From an uncultured Eubacteriales bacterium (GTDB taxonomy: Bacteria; Bacillota; Clostridia; Peptostreptococcales; Anaerovoracaceae): DNA of 64,000 nt. Position 1 is the first letter of the stretch; each line of letters starts with the position of its first letter. The notes under the pieces were generated by a model. That model was not told the DNA's origin and ran no database searches. It saw only the letters and a program-made list of their open reading frames with translations. This document shows, one piece after another, positions 42,000 to 50,501 of this stretch. The translations under genes were made by a program, and so were the position numbers. The stretch lies in assembly GCA_910583765.1 (NCBI GenBank), contig CAJTYS010000010.1, positions 1 to 64,000 on the forward strand, written 5' to 3'.

Positions 42000-42734
42000 T
42001 TATTTTTTCCTCGTGCTTTTTCCATATACATCGATAGCAATATCGATGTCATCATCGCAAATAACTTTTCCGTTTTTCATAACAATGCCTCTCTTGCAGA
42101 ACTGCCGAGCGATACTTGTAGTATGTGTCACAAATAGCAACGTCACTCCATCTTGGTTCACAATTTTATTGACCTTTTGCAGGCATTTATCTTTGAACGC
42201 CACATCTCCAACGCTTAGCGCTTCATCGACGATCAGGATCTCCGGCCGGATATTCACATTGATAGCAAAGCCCAATCTAGCCTTCATCCCACTAGAATAG
42301 GTCCGCACCGGCTGATCGATATACTCTCCAATTTCAGCAAACTCCACGATTTCCTCTTCCAATTCTTGGATTTCCTGTTCTTTCAATCCCGATAGTCTGC
42401 CTTTTAAATAAATATTTTCTCGCCCTGTAAATTCCGGGTCAAATCCAGAAGTTAATTCCAATAGCGCGCTCACTCGCCCTTCTACCTTTATGTTTCCCTC
42501 TGTAGGAAACGCAACGCCTGTGATCATTTTCAAAACCGTAGACTTTCCAGCTCCATTCTTCCCGAAAATAGCCACAGTTTCTCCTTTTTGTATAGTAAAC
42601 GACACATGATCTACCGCCCTTTTTTTCTTGTAACTGACTTTTTTAGAAAACACGGACAATAATCGCTGTTTATCGTTTTTATATAATTTGTAGACCTTTG
42701 AAACATCTTGAAAGTCAATCACGGTATTTTTCAT
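42000..42734 (-). CDS. tagH: Teichoic-acid/polysaccharide exporter ATPase TagH
   Basis: A 244-residue ATPase with Walker A FGKNGAGKSTVLKMITG, signature TYSSGMKARLGFAINVN, Walker B EILIVDEALSVGD and H-loop VTHTTS. The VDEALSVGDxxFxxKC segment marks the TagH/Wzt class of polymer exporters. It lacks the long C-terminal extension of Bacillus TagH. With TagG it exports undecaprenyl-linked polymer. Confidence 0.93.
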   Translation of the reverse strand: MKNTVIDFQDVSKVYKLYKNDKQRLLSVFSKKVSYKKKRAVDHVSFTIQKGETVAIFGKNGAGKSTVLKMITGVAFPTEGNIKVEGRVSALLELTSGFDPEFTGRENIYLKGRLSGLKEQEIQELEEEIVEFAEIGEYIDQPVRTYSSGMKARLGFAINVNIRPEILIVDEALSVGDVAFKDKCLQKVNKIVNQDGVTLLFVTHTTSIARQFCKRGIVMKNGKVICDDDIDIAIDVYGKSTRKK

Positions 42735-42748
42735 TCTTTGCTCCTTAT

Positions 42749-43555
42749 CTATAGTACATCCGGGATTTCTTTGATCAGCTTTTTATAGCTCCAAATGGCC
42801 AAAATAGTCATGGTTACTAGGGTAACAGCATAACAAAGCAAATGGGTCGGCTGTTCAAAAAACCAGATTTTATAGATGAACACATTACGATATCCAGATG
42901 ACACATAGGTAATCGGATTGAAAAGCAATATATTTTTCAGCCATTCAATGTCAATTTTGTTGACATCCCACATGATACCTGACAACCAGAACAAGGCAGT
43001 AGTCACTGACTTTACCAAATTTAAGAAGTCTTTGCTCATGGAAGAAAGCATCGCAGAAAACAAACTCCATTCAACAAAGAACAACAACATGCATAGCATG
43101 TAAAAAGGCAGCTGCAGCATATAAATGTCTGGCAAACGCCCAAAAATCGCAAACACAATAATCACAATCACCATGAGACATAAATGCACAGTCAGTTTGG
43201 ATAATGACACAAATGTCGGTATGGTAGACACCGGAAATTTCATCTTTGTCACAAGATACTTATATTTCCGTATGGATCTGGCTCCCTGGACAATGATTTC
43301 GCTCATGAAAAACCAAGGCACCAATCCTGCTATTAGCCATAAAATAAATGGATAGCCTTCTATATCACTTTTCAGTCTCAGGCCTACAGAAAACGCAAAC
43401 CAAAAGACAAGAATCGTTATGGTTGGTTTCACTATGGCCCAAGCCCAACCCAAGGCAGAACCACTATATGTTTTCACAATATCCGCTTTGGCTAACTTAA
43501 AAACTTGACTGCGCCATTCGTAATGTTCTTTAATGATTTTACTTATTGTACTCAC
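42749..43555 (-). CDS. tagG: Teichoic-acid/polysaccharide exporter permease TagG
   Basis: A 268-residue ABC-2 type membrane protein with six helices, amphipathic start (EHYEWRSQVFKLAKADIVK) and the family motif SALGWAWAIVKPT. It starts with GTG behind an AAAGAGG site. The gene sits 14 bases upstream of tagH. The 98-base gap to the aminotransferase gene shows no clear promoter or terminator. Confidence 0.93.
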   Translation of the reverse strand: MSTISKIIKEHYEWRSQVFKLAKADIVKTYSGSALGWAWAIVKPTITILVFWFAFSVGLRLKSDIEGYPFILWLIAGLVPWFFMSEIIVQGARSIRKYKYLVTKMKFPVSTIPTFVSLSKLTVHLCLMVIVIIVFAIFGRLPDIYMLQLPFYMLCMLLFFVEWSLFSAMLSSMSKDFLNLVKSVTTALFWLSGIMWDVNKIDIEWLKNILLFNPITYVSSGYRNVFIYKIWFFEQPTHLLCYAVTLVTMTILAIWSYKKLIKEIPDVL

Positions 43556-43653
43556 GCGTTTCCTCTTTCATGCTTCGTCATATCTACTTGACTTATCAAT
43601 GTGTTAATTTAAAGCATGGCTCTATTCCCATAGTACCCTATTGCGCCAAAAGC

Positions 43654-44703
43654 CTAGCAATCTAATTTCAATAAAATATCAATAAACTGCTGCATGATTT
43701 CTTTCGTACCAGTTGTCACTCTAATAAATCCGCCTAACATTTCATTATTATAATATTTTACGAGAATCTTGTTTTCTTTCAAACGCTCTGTTAATGCTTT
43801 TGCCTCTGTCTTTGGTTTTATGAACAGAAAGTTTCCTTCTCTCATATTGACTTCATACCCTTTTTCCATGAGAGAATCCGCTAAATATTTCTTACCCTCC
43901 AATTGTTCCGCTACCATATTCTCAATCATTCCGCTTTCAATGATAGCCTGAGCGAACTTTATGCCAAATCCATTGACATTATGCGGAGTACAAGCTTTTT
44001 GGATCAAAGCGATACCATCGGCTTGACCAGTAACGTATCCTAATCGACATCCTGCTAATGAAAATAGTTTTGAAAACGTTCTTGTTAGGAAAACATGCTC
44101 GTTATTCTTTGCGAATTCAATAAATGAATTTGGATAAAAATAGAAATACGCTTCATCAATCAGCACTGTTGCAAAATGTTTTTTAGCGGCAGCTAAAATC
44201 TTCTCCATATCTTCTGTACTATGTACATCACCGATTGGATTGTTGGGGTTTAAGATTACCACTAAATCTACATCATCATCAATTTTAGCAATGATATCCT
44301 CCGCTGTTACTGTCATATTTTCATTATACGGAACCGGAACATGTACACGCCCATACATCTTTGCATATACACTATACATAGCATACGATGGTGCCACGGA
44401 AACAATCTTTCCGCCAGGTTTTGTAAAAATTTCAATGATATGTCTGATAGCTTCAGCTGAACCATTTGTCAAACAGATTTCATTTGGTTTTACTTTTATG
44501 AAATCCGCCAATTTTTCTGTAAATTCCAAGGTTTCGGGATATTTTGCCACGAATTCTGAATCCACATCCTTTAGAACAGATTTGATAAACGCATCAGGCA
44601 ATCCCCCAGGATTCTCATTTAAATCCAAGCGTAAATATCCCTCTCTGGAATTCTGATCATAAATCCGGAATAAATCTTTAATATTGGGATTGATATAATA
44701 CAT
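43654..44703 (-). CDS. HisC-like class I/II PLP aminotransferase
   Basis: A 349-residue fold-type I PLP enzyme. It has RLDLNENPGGLP, LTNGSAEAIRH, ILNPNNPIGDV, the aspartate in TVLIDEAYFYF and the PLP lysine in RTFSKLFSLAGCRLGY. It resembles histidinol-phosphate aminotransferase or threonine-phosphate decarboxylase. No other histidine or cobalamin genes are near; between tagG and a licD gene it more probably supplies an amino-alcohol or amino-sugar phosphate for polymer decoration (inference). It has a strong TTAGGAGG site and is 10 bases after licD. Confidence 0.85.
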   Translation of the reverse strand: MYYINPNIKDLFRIYDQNSREGYLRLDLNENPGGLPDAFIKSVLKDVDSEFVAKYPETLEFTEKLADFIKVKPNEICLTNGSAEAIRHIIEIFTKPGGKIVSVAPSYAMYSVYAKMYGRVHVPVPYNENMTVTAEDIIAKIDDDVDLVVILNPNNPIGDVHSTEDMEKILAAAKKHFATVLIDEAYFYFYPNSFIEFAKNNEHVFLTRTFSKLFSLAGCRLGYVTGQADGIALIQKACTPHNVNGFGIKFAQAIIESGMIENMVAEQLEGKKYLADSLMEKGYEVNMREGNFLFIKPKTEAKALTERLKENKILVKYYNNEMLGGFIRVTTGTKEIMQQFIDILLKLDC

Positions 44704-44712
44704 GATGTCCTC

Positions 44713-47580
44713 CTAACCGAACCGCAATTCTCTATGTTTTAGTTCCCGCACTCTTTCGGCCCTTCTTTCATCACCGAGCGCTTCTAAGCATCTGCAGTAA
44801 ATCTCAAAGATTTCTTCATCAAATGAAAACGCAAGCTTGTGTGATTGATAGTAACGGACCAATTCATCATACTCTTCTAATACCCCCATTACCTTATCAT
44901 ATTTTTGACAATTATACAAATCCAGGATCTGTTTTTTTTGGCTGGAAAAACGGCCTTGCATTTTAAATTTGTCATCAATGCGGCAAATAATGGCCCAATA
45001 TCGTTGGATGGTTTTATTAAGCGGCACGAGAAGCTCACGATATTTTAGTGAGCGCTTATACCGACTTAACGCCTCGCCTGTCAGCAAATCCAAATCTACA
45101 TTTTTCTTTAATTCTGAAAAAGTCAGATATGCGTCTGCCAGCAACGATAATTTTCGTTTTTCCTGCCCGATCTCCTTACCTTCTGTGGTTTTATCTTGTA
45201 CCTGCAATGTCAAAACAGGAAATTTCTGATCGTATAAAGACACATTTTCTTTGCTTTCAAGCACTTTCTCTGAGAAGTACCAATTTTTATGCTTTAAATT
45301 CTTATTCTTTCTTGTAACAAAACACTCCTCTTTTCTAGAATTGAGCGCTGCCTGTGTATGCCATCTGAAGATGGTTTTGGCAATCTTTTTTCTTCCTTGC
45401 TTTCCACACAATTTCATGATTGCGTTTCCAAATCTGTGCGCATACTGCGCTTTGTTTCCAGCTGTCTCTGGCAAATACGTTAAATAAGATTCATGTGCGA
45501 TTTCCAGGCCCCTTATTATCGTGGCCTTGATTTTACTGTTTTTCTTTTTGACAATTTTAATGCGTATAAAAATCCCTAAATCCGTATATCTCTCATTAGC
45601 ATTTAGCTCTATTGGAAAGTACACAGTAGTTTGGTCCGCATAATATAAATCATACGCAAAATGATCCGCATTTGTCAACATTGAGTCTATGCGGCGGTCA
45701 GCCCGCCCCTCTGCGGTTACGGCATCCATAAATTTCATTGCGTTTTCCGCAGTCATTACCACTGTGTTGAGTCCATAGTCCTTTTTAAAAGCATGCTCAT
45801 AATATGCGTATATCGCAGTATCTCCATATAGAAAATATTCAATCCCGTGCTTTTCACAAATTTCATTGATTTCACATAAAAGCCTGAACTGCACCTGCTG
45901 AAAGGATGTAAGCGCGACATGCTCTGCGCCTGACTCAGTAATATTCGCATCAATGTCGGCCACTAACTCTGGAAATTTGCGCTTTATGTCCAGCAGCAGC
46001 ATGCCATTGCTTGTGCGCCCTAATATTTTCTGATATATTTGTTTTGCATCATCCTTTTTTTCCTGCCTAAAAAGCAAGTCTCCGTATGCTTTTTCAATTT
46101 CTGCATCAGCCGGATATTGGTCTAATGCCTGCTGCGCCACAGACACTAGCGATGGCAGCTCTTCTTCTGGCGCATTTTCTATCAATACCAGCAATTCTAA
46201 TCGTTTTATGGAGACAATATTTGTTCGGTCCTCTGGGGAAAGACGCTTTAAAGCTTCTTTCGCATCAGCAGTTCGACTGGAATAATAGGCCCCACTAAGG
46301 AATTTAATGTCGCTAAACAGCTTATCTATTTTTTCAAGTAAAGGCGATAACGCTTTACCTGTGCCCTTTCTTGCTCGAAGAAGGCTTTCTGCTTTTTTGA
46401 TTTGGCCTTTTGCTGTCAAGGCATACAGTAACGCATACAACCAATCATCATCAATATCGATGAATACTGGCTTGCGATAGCGATGCCAGTAGCTATGCCT
46501 CATCTTTCCTAAAAATTCCGGTGTGCACTGGTTCTTCAAATAATAATCAAATATATCCACAATTTCTGAGAATTTTTTTTCGGCCAAAAGCTTCAGAACA
46601 TCATAGCCGTTCTCTGAAATCATTTTGTTCTGTATATATTTTACATACTGTATGTTCACCTGCAAAAGGTTTTGTTCCCACTCACGTTTTAATTCATTTC
46701 TCTTGATTGTGAGATCCTTTCTTAGTTGATAGTTTTCTGCCGCCTCCTTTTTGTCAATTTGCTGATCTAACTCAGCAGTATAAACCGTATAAGGCACATC
46801 CATATTAACAACCGATACATGTTGGGTCGCCTCTTCGTGCCCTGGAATATACATCCAGTCCGCACCATATAATTGATATAAATAGTCCCACCACCGGTTA
46901 GGCAGAGGCAGCTGCATGTCTTCAAAAGGCAAATAAACAGGCTCTCCCATCATTTCTTTAGGAAAAATGCTTGGTAATGTCCCCCAACGCAAAACGTAGC
47001 AATCACATTCTTCTTCTGGATATTGGAACAACTCTGCTTCCAACTCCTGAAGAACCGCCTCCCGTCCTTGTTGCTTTAACTTTTTCTGATAAGTGTCATA
47101 CAAGCCATAGTATTTCGTTTCATTTCTCTGTGAATAAACATAATATGGCACTACAATGTCATTGTATACATTGAATTTTGCTAAATGCGCTTCCTGAATC
47201 TCTTTGTCAGCTGGAATTGGATCTAAAATAAAGATATCAATAATCAATCCACCTGAGCATGTATTCATACAATGGAACCTGCAAAGGGTAGTAGTGGTTT
47301 CTTCTATGTATCTAGGAATGGTCGCCGGACATTCCCGATTGTCATCCAGGCATTCTAAAACACGATCTCGTGGAGCTTCTTTATGGAACGCTTCTCGAAA
47401 ACGGTAAAAGTTCTCCCTTGTCATGTATAAATCAGCGTCATCATCCCACGGAATAAAGCCTTGGTGCCGTACAGCGCCTATTGTGGTGCCTCCCGCAGCA
47501 TAATAAGTGATTTCATACTTCCTACAGATTGCGTCTATTTCACGCAGCAATCCCAGCAGGTGCGCATGTAATTTTTCCAA
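44713..47580 (-). CDS. Double LicD-domain protein (phosphocholine-type transferase) with central TPR-like region
   Basis: A 955-residue cytoplasmic protein. Residues 1-250 are an intact LicD domain: LHAHLLGLLREID, YYAAGGTTIGAVRHQGFIPW followed at once by the metal-binding DDDAD (46-50). Residues about 330-550 look helical with TPR-like repeats (DQYPADAEIEKAYGDLLFRQ). A second LicD-like domain at about 560-760 keeps the YFLYGDTAIYAYYE block but lacks the WDDD metal site. A helical C-terminus follows. LicD enzymes move phosphocholine or other phospho-alcohols from CDP carriers to surface glycans. The frame opens at a TTG at 47598; the TTG at 47580 is preferred because AAGGAGG lies eight bases before it and the family N-terminus starts there. 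Confidence 0.85.
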   Translation of the reverse strand: MEKLHAHLLGLLREIDAICRKYEITYYAAGGTTIGAVRHQGFIPWDDDADLYMTRENFYRFREAFHKEAPRDRVLECLDDNRECPATIPRYIEETTTTLCRFHCMNTCSGGLIIDIFILDPIPADKEIQEAHLAKFNVYNDIVVPYYVYSQRNETKYYGLYDTYQKKLKQQGREAVLQELEAELFQYPEEECDCYVLRWGTLPSIFPKEMMGEPVYLPFEDMQLPLPNRWWDYLYQLYGADWMYIPGHEEATQHVSVVNMDVPYTVYTAELDQQIDKKEAAENYQLRKDLTIKRNELKREWEQNLLQVNIQYVKYIQNKMISENGYDVLKLLAEKKFSEIVDIFDYYLKNQCTPEFLGKMRHSYWHRYRKPVFIDIDDDWLYALLYALTAKGQIKKAESLLRARKGTGKALSPLLEKIDKLFSDIKFLSGAYYSSRTADAKEALKRLSPEDRTNIVSIKRLELLVLIENAPEEELPSLVSVAQQALDQYPADAEIEKAYGDLLFRQEKKDDAKQIYQKILGRTSNGMLLLDIKRKFPELVADIDANITESGAEHVALTSFQQVQFRLLCEINEICEKHGIEYFLYGDTAIYAYYEHAFKKDYGLNTVVMTAENAMKFMDAVTAEGRADRRIDSMLTNADHFAYDLYYADQTTVYFPIELNANERYTDLGIFIRIKIVKKKNSKIKATIIRGLEIAHESYLTYLPETAGNKAQYAHRFGNAIMKLCGKQGRKKIAKTIFRWHTQAALNSRKEECFVTRKNKNLKHKNWYFSEKVLESKENVSLYDQKFPVLTLQVQDKTTEGKEIGQEKRKLSLLADAYLTFSELKKNVDLDLLTGEALSRYKRSLKYRELLVPLNKTIQRYWAIICRIDDKFKMQGRFSSQKKQILDLYNCQKYDKVMGVLEEYDELVRYYQSHKLAFSFDEEIFEIYCRCLEALGDERRAERVRELKHRELRFG

Positions 47581-47601
47581 ACGATGGTCCTCCTTCAACA
47601 G

Positions 47602-48384
47602 TTACTGTCTTACTAATTTTGCCCAATCACCCAGCTTTTCAAATCCAACGCTCTTATGTGCGCTCTGGCCAGCATCATAGTGATAAGAATATATATCTTT
47701 TCCTTCTTCTAGCAAATATCTGCACATTGAACCCAATATTTTTCCATATTGTCCCTGTCCTCGATATGCAGGGGAAACAAATCCCCCTGATACAATAGCA
47801 AGGTTGTCCAACTCCGCATAAGTGGCAACATGGGAGATAATTTTATTCTCACCATCGCGCAAAAGATAATTCCTGCCAAATTTCTCCTTATATCGCTCTG
47901 CTAATTGTTGATACAGCAGATCATTTTCATATGGTTTCCCCAACGCTTCGTCCTCCGATAACACATCAGCGATTTCCCGCAATTCATCATAAGAAGCCGC
48001 ATATACATCGGGGCTAAAAATATTCTCATAATGCTCTAACCTTAGTACGATGCCCACCTCCTGGCTGTACCCGTCCATGTGTTCTGCGACTTTATCGGTA
48101 GTTTCTTTCATTGCGCAGACCATGCTTGGCAATTCCCGCATGATAAGATCGGCTGCGTCTTTTGCGTCAAAATCATTATCTCGAGAATATAAATGCATAC
48201 CTGTGTAGTACTTTAAGGCGATCGCTCGAATGGCTCCTTGTTCATCGAGCTGCCACCACATAGAAACATTCTCATTACTCAATCCATATTTTTTTAAATC
48301 TATATACAGATAGAGACACTTTCCATAATCATCACCAATATAATCCAAAATCTGCTGCTTATTGCGCTCTGTACATTTTAACAT
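47602..48384 (-). CDS. GNAT family N-acetyltransferase-like protein
   Basis: A 260-residue protein. The C-terminal half (about 120-260) is a GNAT domain with strand AIVSGGFVSPAYRGQGQYG, where RGQGQYG is the acetyl-CoA loop, and a final AGQSAHKSVGFEKLGDW. The N-terminal half is not recognised, as in two-domain GNATs. The acceptor may be an amino group of a polymer precursor (inference from its place before licD). The in-frame TTG at 48429 overlaps the preceding gene; the ATG at 48384 has a perfect GGAGGG site six bases away. Confidence 0.8.
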   Translation of the reverse strand: MLKCTERNKQQILDYIGDDYGKCLYLYIDLKKYGLSNENVSMWWQLDEQGAIRAIALKYYTGMHLYSRDNDFDAKDAADLIMRELPSMVCAMKETTDKVAEHMDGYSQEVGIVLRLEHYENIFSPDVYAASYDELREIADVLSEDEALGKPYENDLLYQQLAERYKEKFGRNYLLRDGENKIISHVATYAELDNLAIVSGGFVSPAYRGQGQYGKILGSMCRYLLEEGKDIYSYHYDAGQSAHKSVGFEKLGDWAKLVRQ

Positions 48385-48409
48385 CTGATCCCTCCATAAA
48401 ATTATCGTC

Positions 48410-50458
48410 TTATAGAATTGCGTTATCAATCAAAAATTTGGTCAGCTTGTTCCCTATCTGCGTATAGGTGAATCTTGTCATATGTAGATTATCTGAAGTC
48501 GCATATGGACAGTTGTCTTGTGTAACAAGGTCACCTGTGTGGAACTGATAAACATCCATTCCCTGCGCTTTATATTGCTTTATCAATGTATCAATATCAT
48601 TTTGATAATCCTGAAGGGTAAGCCCCAGCTTATTTCGCGTCGTGAATCGATTTGTCAGCTGAGAATAATCCAAGGTCCTGTCACTGTAAAACAAGTCAAC
48701 AAAGACCACTTTGATCGGTGCTTTTCCTTTCTCTACTCTGACTTTGCTGCCCTCTTCGATATATCCCATGATAGTATTGATCGCACCATTAAATTCTTCT
48801 TTTTTCAGGCTGTCCAAATCGCCCAACTCAGCATCATCTAAATAATCATTTGTTCCTGCAGCCATTACTACCACATCAAAGTCTTCATAAGTCTGTGAGT
48901 TTGGATGCAGAGCCTGCTCTGGCGTAGTACCATCTTTAATCTTTTCCGCAACATCTGTGATCAGCCGATATCTATGATAGCCTGTGCCGTGATAAGGCTT
49001 GTAAGAATAAGTAGCCCCTGGTATCGATGGATTGTAGTATTGTACATCGGTCAATTGATTGATGCGCCAAGGATAGGAAAACACTTCTTTCGTTGTTGCT
49101 CCTTTGTATGGTGAACCAAATGTAATGCTGTCACCTATATACAAAATATTCTTATTGCCGTGCATCCTGTCGCTTATTGAAAAACCTTTATCATAATCGC
49201 TATATATATTTTTTCCACCTTTTACCGATGCTGCCTTGACGGTATAATATGGATGCGATGGGTCCACTGTGATGGTTGCGGTTTGTCTTGTCGCCGATTG
49301 ATGTTTAACCGTGGTCACCCGTGTCCAATGGCGATTTCCATTACTATCATTATAGCCTGTATAGAGGTAATAGTTCTTAGCGTTCTTGACCGTGGCCCAT
49401 TCGATCACAGCTTCTTGGGGTGTGTTTTTTGTAACACTGACAATCGCAGGCACAGCAAGTTCAAATTCGCCATCTTTGTCATAGTTGCTATAAGTGCGTT
49501 TGCCTTTGCTGCTGTCGGAATAAGCCCTGACAGCATATACTAAACTGTTTGTAGATGGATCGACAAAATTGGTTGCGATTAACAACTTTTTCTCGCTTTC
49601 TGTCTGCAAGCTTTTCTCATAAATATCCTCATACGTATATGTGTCTCTACCATCCGCCTTTACTGTGGCAATCGTCTTATACTTTCCTCCAATGCCCTGT
49701 TTCCTGTAAACTTCATACCCGCTGGCTCCCTCTACCCCAGTCCAAGAGATCAGCGCATGCAAATTTGTACGGTCAACATCGACTTCTGGTTTGCCTGGTA
49801 ACGTGGAAATCCCTTTTGTGTCATAATTTCCTATTTTGTAAAGGATTTTCCCTATTTGCCTTACAGGTTTCACTGTATAAGTGTATTTTTTACCTTTTTT
49901 CAATGTCTTGTCTTTGTAAGAACTGGTGCCAGCCTTTCCTTTTATTGTCGCCACCTTGGAAAAGGAGGCTTGTCCCGTTTTTCTGTAGATCTCATAAGAG
50001 TATCCTTTACTGGATTTCCACTCAATCGTCGCACACTCTTTTTTTCCAGAAGAAAACTGCTCCAAACTCGTCAACACTGGTGCCTTGATTTTCGCCGGAG
50101 TAACCTGCCGGCCCTTACTAGGATATTTCTTCGCCTTCTTTACACCGGTTATTTTATAGACATATTTTTTCCCTACTTTGATCTTCTTATCCTTGTAAGA
50201 TTTTGCTTTTTTGCTTAAACTAGCGATTCTCTTGTATTTTCCGCTTCCAGTCTTCCTATATACATAGTATTTGGAAACGCCCTGTGTTTTCGTCCAGTAC
50301 AGCGTCACATTACTTTTTGTCGCCACGATTTTAGAAATTACAGGTGCTTTGCTCTTGGGAGCCTTGGCAGCGTATGTCTCAGCCAAATTCAAATCCGAAA
50401 ACACCAGAATTGCTGCTAAAAACATTACCATAGCGATTAATCTCTTGCTCTTACTCAT
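48410..50458 (-). CDS. Secreted SGNH/GDSL hydrolase with N-terminal Fn3-like repeats
   Basis: A 682-residue secreted protein with signal peptide (1-30). Several Fn3-like repeats (about 38-410) have Lys/Tyr-rich strands such as KKYVYKITGVKK and KKYTYTVKPV. The C-terminal SGNH hydrolase domain (about 425-682) shows block I LYIGDSITFG, block III VVMAAGTNDY and the catalytic Asp-x-x-His in SDNLHMTRF. It probably removes or moves acyl esters on surface polysaccharide, which pairs well with the MBOAT acylation set in this locus. The repeat style matches the tails of the two subtilases at 27-31 kb. Confidence 0.9.
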   Translation of the reverse strand: MSKSKRLIAMVMFLAAILVFSDLNLAETYAAKAPKSKAPVISKIVATKSNVTLYWTKTQGVSKYYVYRKTGSGKYKRIASLSKKAKSYKDKKIKVGKKYVYKITGVKKAKKYPSKGRQVTPAKIKAPVLTSLEQFSSGKKECATIEWKSSKGYSYEIYRKTGQASFSKVATIKGKAGTSSYKDKTLKKGKKYTYTVKPVRQIGKILYKIGNYDTKGISTLPGKPEVDVDRTNLHALISWTGVEGASGYEVYRKQGIGGKYKTIATVKADGRDTYTYEDIYEKSLQTESEKKLLIATNFVDPSTNSLVYAVRAYSDSSKGKRTYSNYDKDGEFELAVPAIVSVTKNTPQEAVIEWATVKNAKNYYLYTGYNDSNGNRHWTRVTTVKHQSATRQTATITVDPSHPYYTVKAASVKGGKNIYSDYDKGFSISDRMHGNKNILYIGDSITFGSPYKGATTKEVFSYPWRINQLTDVQYYNPSIPGATYSYKPYHGTGYHRYRLITDVAEKIKDGTTPEQALHPNSQTYEDFDVVVMAAGTNDYLDDAELGDLDSLKKEEFNGAINTIMGYIEEGSKVRVEKGKAPIKVVFVDLFYSDRTLDYSQLTNRFTTRNKLGLTLQDYQNDIDTLIKQYKAQGMDVYQFHTGDLVTQDNCPYATSDNLHMTRFTYTQIGNKLTKFLIDNAIL

Positions 50459-50501
50459 TTTAAATATTCTCCTTCTTCATTTCTCCATTGTTTACACACA
50501 T

